DNA of 64,000 nucleotides, from positions 458,730 through 522,729 of the forward strand of contig NZ_SHKI01000004.1 of NCBI RefSeq assembly GCF_004217175.1, read 5' to 3'. The notes beneath the pieces are model-generated. The model was not told the origin of the DNA and made no database searches. It saw nothing but the letters and a program-made list of their open reading frames with translations. Position numbers and translations under genes: made by a program. Below, piece by piece: positions 54,962 through 62,905 of this stretch (positions are counted from its first letter, which is position 1; each line of letters starts with the position of its first letter). The DNA comes from Leucobacter luti. Its GTDB lineage: Bacteria; Actinomycetota; Actinomycetes; Actinomycetales; Microbacteriaceae.

Positions 54962-56209
54962 ATGGACCCGGCTTCGCTCGTGCTCACCTCGATCACACTC
55001 GGCGTGCTGATCGGCGCTGGTACCACGGTAGCAATCGTGGGGGCCCGTCGAGCAGGATTGCGCCGCGCGGCGGAAATGCGCCCCGAACTGCCAGACGTCG
55101 CCACGTCGATCCTCGACGAGATCGACACGTTCGCGGTGATCCTCGACTCGGCGCTGGCCCCCGTGTACGCGAACCGCACCGCACGCGAGGAGCGTCACGT
55201 CGGCGACGTTGAGCTCGCCGATCCGGAGTTCCTCGGCAGTGTGCGCCGCGTGATGTCTACCGGGGTGCCGGACACGCACGAGCCAGATCCGAACAACCCG
55301 GCGGACACCGTCAGGATCCACATTGTTCGCTTCCAGCCGCGCTTCGTGCTCATCCTCGCGGAGGATCTCGGGGAGGAACAGCGGGTAAACGCGATGCGCC
55401 GCGACTTCATCGCGAACGTCAGCCACGAGCTCAAGACCCCGATCGCGGCGATCGGTCTCCTCGCCGAGGCCACGCAGCAGGCCGCGGACGAGCCCGAGCT
55501 GGTGCGCGACTTCTCGAAGAGCCTCGTGAAGGAGTCGCGCCGGCTCGGCGAGCTTTCGCGCGACATCATCCAGCTCTCGGAGGCACAGTCGGCGCTGCGC
55601 CCGGAGGATCGCGAGCGGGTCTCGCTGCGCGACCTGGTGCGCGGAGAGGTCGATTCGCACCGCTCCTTTGCCGGGCAGCACGACGTGGAGCTGGTGATTA
55701 CCGACGACTCGAGCGCCGGCGAGGAGCCGATCATCCTCGGCCGCCCCACATCGCTGGCCTCGGCCGTGGCGAACCTCCTCAGCAACGCGATCCGGCACTC
55801 CCCCGCTGGGGGCCGCGTGGGGATCGGTATGAGCTCGGAACTCGGCCGCTTCACCGTGACCGTCACCGACCAGGGCGAGGGCATCGCCCCGGAGCACCTG
55901 CCCCGCATCTTCGAGCGGTTCTACCGCGTCGACGGAGCCCGCACCCGTGGCGACGGCGGGACTGGCCTCGGCCTGAGCATCGCCCGGCACACCATGCGCG
56001 CGCACGGCGGCGACGTCGACGTCTGGTCGCAGCCCGGGGTCGGGTCGAGCTTTACCCTCTCCTTCCCGCTCCACGAGACCGGCGGCTCCGCAAAGAACGC
56101 CAAGCGGATCAAGCGCGCAAAGCGGGCCGTGCGCGCCGCAGCGCACGCCCGCACCGCTGATACGAACCCGGCTGCCCCGGCAGCATCCTCCCCGAAGGGA
56201 ACCAAGTAG
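54962..56209 (+). CDS. senX3: phosphate-sensing histidine kinase SenX3
   Basis: A 415-residue kinase with one N-terminal membrane helix (about 4-26), a PAS-like domain (about 45-130, FAVILDSALAPVYANRTA), phospho-acceptor helix ANVSHELKTPIAAIGLLAEA, and an ATPase domain with NLLSNAIRHS, DQGEGIAPE and GGTGLGLSIA. A basic, disordered C-terminal tail follows. SenX3 controls RegX3 in response to phosphate together with PhoU. The stop overlaps the regX3 GTG by one base. Confidence 0.95.
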   Translation: MDPASLVLTSITLGVLIGAGTTVAIVGARRAGLRRAAEMRPELPDVATSILDEIDTFAVILDSALAPVYANRTAREERHVGDVELADPEFLGSVRRVMSTGVPDTHEPDPNNPADTVRIHIVRFQPRFVLILAEDLGEEQRVNAMRRDFIANVSHELKTPIAAIGLLAEATQQAADEPELVRDFSKSLVKESRRLGELSRDIIQLSEAQSALRPEDRERVSLRDLVRGEVDSHRSFAGQHDVELVITDDSSAGEEPIILGRPTSLASAVANLLSNAIRHSPAGGRVGIGMSSELGRFTVTVTDQGEGIAPEHLPRIFERFYRVDGARTRGDGGTGLGLSIARHTMRAHGGDVDVWSQPGVGSSFTLSFPLHETGGSAKNAKRIKRAKRAVRAAAHARTADTNPAAPAASSPKGTK

Positions 56210-56901
56210 TGGCACAGCACATCCTGCTCGTTGAAGACGAGGAATCGATCTCCCGTCCGCTCGCCTTCCTCCTCGAGCGCGAGGGGTACCGCGTGACGGT
56301 CGTGGACGACGGCGCTGCCGCGCTCACCACGTTCGCGACGGCGCAGCCGGATCTCATCCTGCTCGACCTCATGCTGCCCAGCCTGCCCGGCACCGAGGTG
56401 TGCCGCGCGATCCGGCTCACCTCGCAGGTCCCGATCATCATGCTCACCGCCAAGGACAGCGAGATCGACATCGTGGTGGGGCTTGAACTCGGCGCCGACG
56501 ACTACATCACCAAGCCGTACTCGACCCGCGAGCTGCTCGCGCGCGTGCGCGCCGCGCTGCGACGCACCGGCGCCGCCGAGGAGGAGCGCGAGAACGTGGA
56601 CGCGTTCGTGCTCGACGAGCTGGGGATCCGGCTCGACTCGGAGCGGCACTCGGTCACCGTGCGCGGCGAGGAGATCGCGATGCCGCTGCGCGAGTTTGAA
56701 CTGCTCGAGATGCTGATGCGGCACTCCGGCCGGGTGCTCACGCGCGGGCAGCTCATCGACCGCGTGTGGGGAAGCAACTACTACGGCGACACCAAGACGC
56801 TCGACGTGCACGTGAAGCGCATCCGCGCGCGCATTGAAGAAGAGGCGTCACAGCCGAAGCTGATCTCGACCGTGCGCGGGGTCGGCTACCGCTTCGGATA
56901 G
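56209..56901 (+). CDS. regX3: phosphate response regulator RegX3
   Basis: A 230-residue OmpR-family regulator. The receiver has ILLVEDEESI and phospho-acceptor Asp in DLILLDLMLPSLPG, and the output winged helix ends LISTVRGVGYRFG with TKTLDVHVKRIRARIEEE. It is the partner of SenX3 and the likely ligand of the PHO box at 54883-54922. GTG 56209 shares its G with the senX3 stop, so translation is coupled. Confidence 0.96.
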   Translation: MAQHILLVEDEESISRPLAFLLEREGYRVTVVDDGAAALTTFATAQPDLILLDLMLPSLPGTEVCRAIRLTSQVPIIMLTAKDSEIDIVVGLELGADDYITKPYSTRELLARVRAALRRTGAAEEERENVDAFVLDELGIRLDSERHSVTVRGEEIAMPLREFELLEMLMRHSGRVLTRGQLIDRVWGSNYYGDTKTLDVHVKRIRARIEEEASQPKLISTVRGVGYRFG

Positions 56902-57021
56902 CCCCGGCGCGCGGGGCCGCAGCGCTGCCAACCGCCGGGCGTAGCGCGGCACGGGGCGGTGCGGCCGGGCCGCGGGACCCCCGGCGGTTTCACGCGAAAC
57001 ATCGGTGTCGGTGGGTGCCGA

Positions 57022-57027
57022 TAGCCT
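57022..57027 (+). promoter_or_regulatory. -10 element of the PolA-like gene, leaderless start
   Basis: TAGCCT ends six bases before GTG 57034. Confidence 0.5.
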
Positions 57028-57033
57028 GAGCGC

Positions 57034-58797
57034 GTGCCCGCTCCCGCAGTTCCCGCCGCTCCCCCCACGCCGCCGGTCGCGCCCGCGTGGTGGCTGCTCG
57101 GCGAGTCCGGGGCAGGCGGGATCACCGCCGTGCCGCTCGACAGCGTCGGGGCCGCGGGCGACGCCGTGCAGCTGGACCCCGCCGCGTTCCCCGCCTTCGT
57201 CGCCGCGCGCGAGGCGGCGGGCACCGTGCGCTGGGTGTGGAGCGACACCCCGCATTGGTACCCACGGTTGCTCGACGCCGGCGTGTGTGTGTCGCGCTGC
57301 CACGACCTCAGACTGAGCCACGCGATCCTCGCGGGCTCCGAGCGGGTAGCCGACCCCGCTCCCCTCCGCGCCGCGCCCGAGTGGGACGCGGGCCCAGCGC
57401 TCCCCACGGCGCCGGTGCAGCCGGAGGCCACGCTCTTCGACTTCGCCATCCCGGCCGCGCATCCCGACTCGGTGCCGCACGACACCGCGGCGGGGCTCGC
57501 CGAGTTCGCGCGACAGCGGGCCGCGTCTGGCGAGCGAGGCGACCTGCGGCTGCTCCTCGCCGCGGAGTCCGCTGGCGCGCTCATCGCGATCGAGATGGCC
57601 ACGGCCGGGCTCCCCTGGGACACGGCGGAGCACGACCGCCTGCTCCAGGCCGAGCTCGGCCCGCGGCCCGCCCCCGGGGCGAAGCCGGCGCGGATGGTCG
57701 CGGTGGGCGAGGAGGTGCGCGCGGCGCTGGGGGACCCGAGCGCCAGCCTCGACTCCCCTCCCAAGCTGGTGCGCGCGCTGCGGCGGGCGGGCATCGACGT
57801 CGCATCCACGTCGCAGTGGGAGCTCATGGAGCACGAGCACCCGGCGATCGCACCGCTGCTGCACTACAAGAAGCTCGCGCGGCTCCTCACCGCGAACGGG
57901 TGGACCTGGCTCGACGAGTGGGTGCACGACGGCCGCTACCGCCCCGTCTATGTGCCGGGCGGCGTGGTCACCGGGCGCTGGGCGTCGAGCGGCGGCGGGG
58001 CGCTCCAGCTCCCCCGCCAGCTCCGCCCGGCGCTCCGGGCGGATCCGGGCTGGCGGCTCGTCAGCGCCGACGTGGCGCAGCTTGAACCGCGCGTGCTGGC
58101 CGCGTACGCCGGCGACCGGGCCCTCGCCGCCGCCGCGCGCGGCACCGACCTGTACTCGGGGATCGTGGCGACCGGCGCGGTCGCCACCCGCGAGGAGGCC
58201 AAGTACGCCGTGCTCGGCGCCATGTACGGTGCCACGACCGGCGAGGCCGGCCGGCTCGCGCCGCGGCTCCGGCGCGCCTACCCCACCGCGATGGGGGTCC
58301 TCGACCGCGCCGCGACCACGGGCGAGACGGGCGGGCGGGTCGCCACCCGCCTCGGCCGTACCTCTCCGTCGCCCGCGCGCGAGTGGCTCGATGAGCAGGC
58401 CGCGGCGAGCCTCCCGGGGGCCACCCCCGCGGACGAGGCGCGGGCGCGGCGCGCGGCGCGCGAGCTCGGGCGCTTCACCCGCAACTTCATCGTGCAGGGC
58501 ACCGCCGCCGAGTGGGCGCTCGCCTGGCTCGGCGGGCTCCGCGGCAGGCTTGCGGCGCTCCCGGTGGCTTCCGATGTCGCCCCCGCCCGCGCGTCGGGCG
58601 CCGTCTTCGAGCGCCGGGCGCACCTCGTGTTCTTCCTGCACGACGAGGTGATCGTGCACGCCCCGGCCGAGCAGGCAGACGCCGTCGCGGCGGCGATCAC
58701 CGCGGCGGCGGCGGACGCCGGGGAGCTGCTGTTCCCCGGGGCGCCCATCGACTTCCCGCTCGACCTCAAGATCGCCGAGCGCTCGGACGCGAAGTAG
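57034..58797 (+). CDS. DNA polymerase I-like protein (3'-5' exonuclease/polymerase family)
   Basis: The 587-residue protein has a divergent N-terminal half and a C-terminal family A polymerase domain: motif A SADVAQLEPRVLA, motif B AKYAVLGAMYG and motif C FFLHDEVIVHAP. It has no 5'-nuclease domain, and exonuclease acidic residues are not obvious in the N-half, so proofreading is uncertain. Proteins like this accompany the main PolA in many actinobacteria, and their repair role is not well defined. The last four codons and the stop are the first unit of a 16-base tandem array. Confidence 0.88.
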   Translation: MPAPAVPAAPPTPPVAPAWWLLGESGAGGITAVPLDSVGAAGDAVQLDPAAFPAFVAAREAAGTVRWVWSDTPHWYPRLLDAGVCVSRCHDLRLSHAILAGSERVADPAPLRAAPEWDAGPALPTAPVQPEATLFDFAIPAAHPDSVPHDTAAGLAEFARQRAASGERGDLRLLLAAESAGALIAIEMATAGLPWDTAEHDRLLQAELGPRPAPGAKPARMVAVGEEVRAALGDPSASLDSPPKLVRALRRAGIDVASTSQWELMEHEHPAIAPLLHYKKLARLLTANGWTWLDEWVHDGRYRPVYVPGGVVTGRWASSGGGALQLPRQLRPALRADPGWRLVSADVAQLEPRVLAAYAGDRALAAAARGTDLYSGIVATGAVATREEAKYAVLGAMYGATTGEAGRLAPRLRRAYPTAMGVLDRAATTGETGGRVATRLGRTSPSPAREWLDEQAAASLPGATPADEARARRAARELGRFTRNFIVQGTAAEWALAWLGGLRGRLAALPVASDVAPARASGAVFERRAHLVFFLHDEVIVHAPAEQADAVAAAITAAAADAGELLFPGAPIDFPLDLKIAERSDAK

Positions 58798-58929
58798 CCC
58801 AGACGCGAAGTAGCCCAAACGCGAAATAGCCCAAACGCGAAATAGCCCAAACGCGAAGTAGCTCAGACGCGAAGCAGCTCAGACGCGAGGCAGCTCAGAC
58901 GCGAGGCAGCTCAGACGCGAGGCAGCTCG
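58786..58929 (+). repeat. nine-copy 16-base tandem repeat over a stop codon
   Basis: The unit GACGCGAAGTAGCCCA begins at 58786 inside the PolA-like gene and contains its stop. Nine copies run without a gap to 58929, changing gradually to GACGCGAGGCAGCTCA. The 16-base period shifts frame at each copy. Confidence 0.95.
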
Positions 58930-58964
58930 CGCCGGGAGCGAATACCGCGCGCACGGGGCACAAC

Positions 58965-59005
58965 GCAGAGCGTCCCCGGGCCGCTGTGGCCCGGGGACGC
59001 TCTGC
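58965..59005. terminator. bidirectional terminator
   Basis: A perfect 18-base stem (58965-58982 with 58988-59005) and a GCTGT loop, between the convergent PolA-like and lipoprotein genes. Confidence 0.8.
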
Positions 59006-59020
59006 TACCGCTCGAATCGA

Positions 59021-59614
59021 CTAGTTCGTCTCTTCGGTGGCTTCCTGGTCGTCGTTCGTGGTCGACTGCGACGCCGCCTCGTCTTCGGCCTCGAGCTTCT
59101 TCTCGGACGACTTCACGTCGGCCTCCGAGAAGCCCGTGGGGAGTACGTAGTCCCGGTACTCCGGGAGGGTGCCGTCGAGTACGGGGATGCTGTGGCGCAC
59201 CTCTTCCTCGCCGGTCTTCTGGAAGTACGCGTCGACCGTCGCGCCGGGCTTTGCGCCCGGGATCGTCACAAGCACGGGGGTCTCCTCGCCGGCGGGGTTG
59301 CCGAAGAGGGTGTTCCCCGTGGGGATCGTGAACTCAGCGCGAGCCTTCTGGGCCCCCTCGCTGGTAAAGCTGATCGCGAGATCCTGCTCCGCGCCCGTGA
59401 GGTTCACCGCGCCAAACACCACGTTGAAGTTCTCACCGCTCTCGTCGGCGACAAGCATCATGTTGCGCACGTCGAGATTCGCGATCGTCACATCGATGCC
59501 GTCGCTGGGCGCGTAGTGCTCAAGCGTCCCCTGCGGGGCAATCAGGCTGCACCCGGTGGCGCCAAGCGCGAGGGCCGCCGCAATCGCGATGGACGAGGCA
59601 ATCCGAATCTTCAA
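59021..59614 (-). CDS. lipoprotein of unknown function
   Basis: The 197-residue exported lipoprotein has a signal peptide and lipobox GATGC (Cys22), a beta-rich domain (about 35-150, IDVTIANLDVRNMMLVADESGENFNVVFGAVNLTG), and an acidic, disordered tail (TTNDDQEATEETN). It looks like a single DUF-type beta-sandwich seen in Microbacteriaceae next to carD. The TTG start at 59614 has a strong GGAGGA site. It shares its upstream region with carD, including a DtxR/IdeR-like site, so iron control is possible. Confidence 0.85.
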   Translation of the reverse strand: MKIRIASSIAIAAALALGATGCSLIAPQGTLEHYAPSDGIDVTIANLDVRNMMLVADESGENFNVVFGAVNLTGAEQDLAISFTSEGAQKARAEFTIPTGNTLFGNPAGEETPVLVTIPGAKPGATVDAYFQKTGEEEVRHSIPVLDGTLPEYRDYVLPTGFSEADVKSSEKKLEAEDEAASQSTTNDDQEATEETN

Positions 59615-59713
59615 GGTGGTCCTCCGAGCTGTGGTTCATTCGTGAGTGCAGCGCCCGAATCGGGTGCGCACAGTCATTCCCAATCATACTCACCCCCGCG
59701 AAGCGGCCGCAGC

Positions 59714-59732
59714 TTAGGTAAGCCTAACCCAT
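59714..59732. promoter_or_regulatory. DtxR/IdeR-type iron box upstream of carD
   Basis: TTAGGTAAGCCTAACCCAT matches TWAGGTWAGSCTWACCTWA at 17 of 19 positions. It covers the place where the -35 of carD would lie (-10 TATTCT at 59749-59754). It is also about 26 bases upstream of a possible minus-strand -10 (TATGAT, 59683-59688) for the lipoprotein. Confidence 0.7.
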
Positions 59733-59748
59733 GCCGGAAGCGGTGTGG

Positions 59749-59754
59749 TATTCT
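59749..59754 (+). promoter_or_regulatory. -10 element of carD
   Basis: TATTCT with an upstream TGG (extended -10-like). The leader of about 25 bases contains AAAGGAG before the carD ATG. Confidence 0.6.
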
Positions 59755-59782
59755 AATGGTTGGACTGTAAAGGAGCCACTCG

Positions 59783-60268
59783 ATGCAATTTGAGGTCGGA
59801 GAGACCGTTGTCTACCCCCACCATGGCGCCGCCAAGATCATCGAGGTGAAGAAACGCAAGCTGGGTGGCGAGGAAAAACTTTTTCTGAAGCTGCAGGTCA
59901 ACCAGGGCGATCTCACCATTGAGGTCCCCGCTGAGAACTGCGATCTCGTCGGTGTACGCGACGTGATCGACCAGGAGGGCCTCGAGCACGTGTTCGAAGT
60001 GCTGCGTGCCCCCTTCACCGAAGAGCCGACGAACTGGTCGCGCCGCTACAAGGCAAACCTTGAGAAGCTCGCCTCCGGCGACGTGATCAAGGTGTCTGAG
60101 GTCGTGCGTGATCTGTGGCGTCGCGATCAGGAAGTGCGATCGCTGTCCGCCGGCGAAAAGCGCATGCTCGCGAAGGCGCGGCAGATCCTCGTCTCCGAGC
60201 TCGCGCTCGCCGAGAAGACCGATGAAGAGAAGGCCGGGGCCGTGCTCGACGAGGTGCTCGCCTCCTAG
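59783..60268 (+). CDS. carD: CarD-family RNA polymerase-binding regulator
   Basis: The 161-residue protein has an N-terminal RNA-polymerase-interacting Tudor-like domain (1-55, [25 protein letters not shown]) and a C-terminal helical DNA-binding domain with the conserved Trp (DLWRRDQE). CarD stabilises open promoter complexes, including at rRNA genes, and is essential in mycobacteria. ATG 59783 has AAAGGAG upstream. A 15-base hairpin follows, so it is mostly monocistronic although ispD-ispF is next. Confidence 0.97.
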   Translation: MQFEVGETVVYPHHGAAKIIEVKKRKLGGEEKLFLKLQVNQGDLTIEVPAENCDLVGVRDVIDQEGLEHVFEVLRAPFTEEPTNWSRRYKANLEKLASGDVIKVSEVVRDLWRRDQEVRSLSAGEKRMLAKARQILVSELALAEKTDEEKAGAVLDEVLAS

Positions 60269-60290
60269 CTCGGTTTCGAACCGTCTTCAC

Positions 60291-60323
60291 CCGAACGCCC
60301 CGCAGCTCCTGCGGGGCGTTCGG
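60291..60323 (+). terminator. terminator after carD
   Basis: CCGAACGCCCCGCAG (60291-60305) pairs perfectly with 60309-60323 around a CTC loop, followed by CGTTTCC. Confidence 0.8.
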
Positions 60324-60383
60324 CGTTTCCGGGCACCCGAGCGCCGGATCGATCCGGATCCGCCCCCGGCCTGCCCCGCGGAG

Positions 60384-60389
60384 TACCCT
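60384..60389 (+). promoter_or_regulatory. -10 element of ispD, leaderless start
   Basis: TACCCT ends six bases before ATG 60396. Confidence 0.5.
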
Positions 60390-60395
60390 GGACGC

Positions 60396-61160
60396 ATGAC
60401 CGCGATCACGAACGATCCCGCCACCCGCCCCCTCGCGACGCTGGGCGTCATCCTCGTCGGAGCCGGCTCAGGAACACGGCTCGGCGCCGACGTGCCCAAA
60501 GCCTTCGTTGAGCTCCACGGCCGCAGCCTCATCGAGTTCGGCATCGGTGTGGTCACGTCCCTGCCGCACACCGGGCACCTCACGGTCGTGATCCCGGAGG
60601 CGCGCGCGGCACAGACCCTCGCGCTCGTCGACGAGATCCTGCCGCGCGACTCGAGCTGGACGGTCTCGGTGGTGGCCGGCGGACGCGAGCGCCACGAGTC
60701 AGTGCGCTTCGGGATCGCGGCGCTCCCCGACTCGGTCGACACCGTGCTGGTGCACGACGCGGCGCGGCCGTTCGCGAGCGCCGAGCTCTTCGAGCGCGTC
60801 GCCGCGGAGGTGCGCCGCACCGGTGACGCGGTGATCCCGGCCCTGCCCGTCTCCGACACGCTCAAGCGGGTCGACGCGGACGGGGTGGTGCACGAGACCG
60901 TCGACCGGGCGCCGCTCGTCGCCGTGCAGACGCCGCAGGGCTTTCGCCGCGAGGTGCTCGAGGCGGCGCACTCGGCCCGGCCCGACGAGCCGGGAGACAC
61001 GCTGCCGACCGACGACGCCGAGGTGGTGCAGCGCGCCGGCGCACGGGTGCGGACGGTGCCGGGCGAGCTCCGCGCGCACAAGCTGACCACGGCGGAGGAT
61101 CTGCCAATCCTCGAGTACTTCCTCACCGCCAACGTGATCGGCCTGGAGGTCGAGGCGTGA
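60396..61160 (+). CDS. ispD: 2-C-methyl-D-erythritol 4-phosphate cytidylyltransferase
   Basis: Third step of the MEP isoprenoid pathway: joins MEP to CTP. The 254-residue protein has the nucleotidyltransferase loop VGAGSGTRLGADVPKAF, the VVAGGRERHESVRFGI segment, VHDAARPF and the C-terminal TTAEDLPI. ATG 60396 follows a -10 by six bases. Its stop overlaps the ispF GTG as GTGA. The carD-ispD-ispF order is conserved in actinobacteria. Confidence 0.96.
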   Translation: MTAITNDPATRPLATLGVILVGAGSGTRLGADVPKAFVELHGRSLIEFGIGVVTSLPHTGHLTVVIPEARAAQTLALVDEILPRDSSWTVSVVAGGRERHESVRFGIAALPDSVDTVLVHDAARPFASAELFERVAAEVRRTGDAVIPALPVSDTLKRVDADGVVHETVDRAPLVAVQTPQGFRREVLEAAHSARPDEPGDTLPTDDAEVVQRAGARVRTVPGELRAHKLTTAEDLPILEYFLTANVIGLEVEA

Positions 61161-61624
61161 TCCGGGTGGGCAACGGCTTTGACGTGCACGCCTACGATGA
61201 GGCCTCCCCGCTGCGCCTCGCCGGGCTCGACTGGCCGGGCGAACCGGGGCTCTCGGGGCACAGCGACGGCGACGCCGTGTGCCACGCCGTCGTTGACGCG
61301 CTGCTCTCCGCGGCCGGCCTCGGCGATATCGGCGAGCTGGTCGGCGTCGACCAGCCCGGCACGGCCGGAGCCGCGAGCACCGGCTTCGTGCGCCTCGCCC
61401 TCGACCGGCTCGCCGCGGCCGGGTGGCGGCCCGTCAACGTGACCGTGCAGATCGTGGGCAACCGGCCCCGCTTCGCCGCGCGTCGCGCTGAGGCGCAGCA
61501 GGCAATGAGCGAGCTGGTGGGTGCCCCCGTGTCGCTCGCGGCGACCACCACGGATCACCTCGGCTTCACGGGCCGCGGCGAGGGGCTCGCGGCGATCGCG
61601 ACGGCGCTGATCGAACAGGCCTAG
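61157..61624 (+). CDS. ispF: 2-C-methyl-D-erythritol 2,4-cyclodiphosphate synthase
   Basis: The 155-residue trimeric enzyme forms the cyclic diphosphate of the MEP pathway. Zinc ligands are in NGFDVHAY (Asp9 and His11) and the HSDGD segment (His35 in SGHSDGDAV). The C-terminal TTTDHLGFTGRGEGLAA completes the active site. The GTG start overlaps the ispD stop by four bases. Confidence 0.96.
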   Translation: MIRVGNGFDVHAYDEASPLRLAGLDWPGEPGLSGHSDGDAVCHAVVDALLSAAGLGDIGELVGVDQPGTAGAASTGFVRLALDRLAAAGWRPVNVTVQIVGNRPRFAARRAEAQQAMSELVGAPVSLAATTTDHLGFTGRGEGLAAIATALIEQA

Positions 61625-61687
61625 CGCGGATCGGCGCGCGGTGCGCGCCGCAGCCGCAGGGTCCGCCGGCTGTGACGGCGGCTGCTG

Positions 61688-62797
61688 CTAGACCGCGTAG
61701 TCGCCGACGAGGCGCACGGCCCCGCCGTCGACGCCCTTGGCGCCCTGCTCGAAACCGGCGAAGTCGCGCTCGCTCGTGGCGACGGTGCCGGCCAACCAGG
61801 TGTGCAGCCCCTCGGCGGTGAGCGCCGCGGCGACCTGCGGGGCCTGCGCCGCCGAGACCACGGCGAACATGCCGACGCCCAGGTTCCAGGCACTCTCGAG
61901 CGACTGCAGCGAGTGGCCGCCGAGCTCGGCGAGGTGCCGGAACACGGGCAGCGGCGACCAACTGGCGCGCTCGATCTCCACCCAGGCGCCCCGCGGGAGC
62001 ACGCGGGCGAGGTTTGCGGCGATGCCGCCGCCGGTGACGTGGCTGAGCACGTGGATCGCGCCGTCGAGCGTGGGGTCGTCGAGCACGCGCAGCAGCGGCG
62101 CAGTGTAGAGCGCGGTCGGCGTCAGGAGCGCCTCACCGTAGGAGGCGCCCAGCTCGGCGCTGTGGTCGCCGTAGCCGATGCTCCGCTCAGCAAGGATGTG
62201 GCGCACCAGCGAGAACCCGTTCGAGTGCAGGCCGGAGGCCGCCATCGCGAGCACCACGTCGCCGTCTTGCACGAGCCCGGGCTGCAGCATGCGATCCGCC
62301 TCGACAACGCCGGTGGCGGCGCCCGCCACGTCGTAGTCGTCGACCCCCAGGAGGCCCGGGTGCTCGGCGGTCTCGCCACCGACGAGCGCGGTTCCCGTGG
62401 CCTCGCAGGCCTCGGCGATGCCGCGGACGATGTCGGCAATGCGCTCGGGCACGATCTTGCCGCACGCGATGTAGTCGGTCATGAACAGTGGCTTGGCGCC
62501 CACCACCACGATGTCGTCGACGACCATCGCGACGAGATCCTGACCAATGGTGTCGTGCTTGTCGATCGCCTGCGCGATCGCGACCTTCGTGCCAACGCCG
62601 TCCGTGGAGGAGGCGAGCAGGGGCCGCTTGTAGCCGAGCAGCGCCGAGGCGTCGAACATGCCGGCGAAGCCGCCCACCCCGCCGAGCACCTCGGGGCCGT
62701 GCGTGCGGGAGACCGCCGACTTCATCAGCTCGACGGCGAGGTCACCCGCCACGGTATCCACTCCGGACTGGGCATAGATCGACGCGTTTTCGCTCAC
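61688..62797 (-). CDS. purM: phosphoribosylformylglycinamidine cyclo-ligase
   Basis: Fifth step of purine synthesis: closes FGAM to AIR with ATP. The 369-residue protein has the PurM/AIRS fold: STDGVGTKVAIAQ, GQDLVAMVVDDIVVVGAKPLFMTDYIA, GGETAEHPG, ASGLHSNGFSLVR and HVTGGGIAANLARVLP. GTG 62797 lies exactly six bases after TAAGCT. GTG 62803 is the alternative. It is divergent from purF, with a 108-base shared control region. Confidence 0.96.
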   Translation of the reverse strand: MSENASIYAQSGVDTVAGDLAVELMKSAVSRTHGPEVLGGVGGFAGMFDASALLGYKRPLLASSTDGVGTKVAIAQAIDKHDTIGQDLVAMVVDDIVVVGAKPLFMTDYIACGKIVPERIADIVRGIAEACEATGTALVGGETAEHPGLLGVDDYDVAGAATGVVEADRMLQPGLVQDGDVVLAMAASGLHSNGFSLVRHILAERSIGYGDHSAELGASYGEALLTPTALYTAPLLRVLDDPTLDGAIHVLSHVTGGGIAANLARVLPRGAWVEIERASWSPLPVFRHLAELGGHSLQSLESAWNLGVGMFAVVSAAQAPQVAAALTAEGLHTWLAGTVATSERDFAGFEQGAKGVDGGAVRLVGDYAV

Positions 62798-62803
62798 GCA
62801 CAC

Positions 62804-62809
62804 AGCTTA
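62804..62809 (-). promoter_or_regulatory. -10 element of purM, leaderless start
   Basis: TAAGCT (minus strand) ends six bases before GTG 62797. Confidence 0.5.
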
Positions 62810-62905
62810 CCGTGCCCCGCGGGGCACGGCGCCCGCCCGGGGTGTGGGAGACTATACGGGCGTCTGACTGACGCACCACCCACCTCCAGGGAGCAACACA
62901 ACAGC

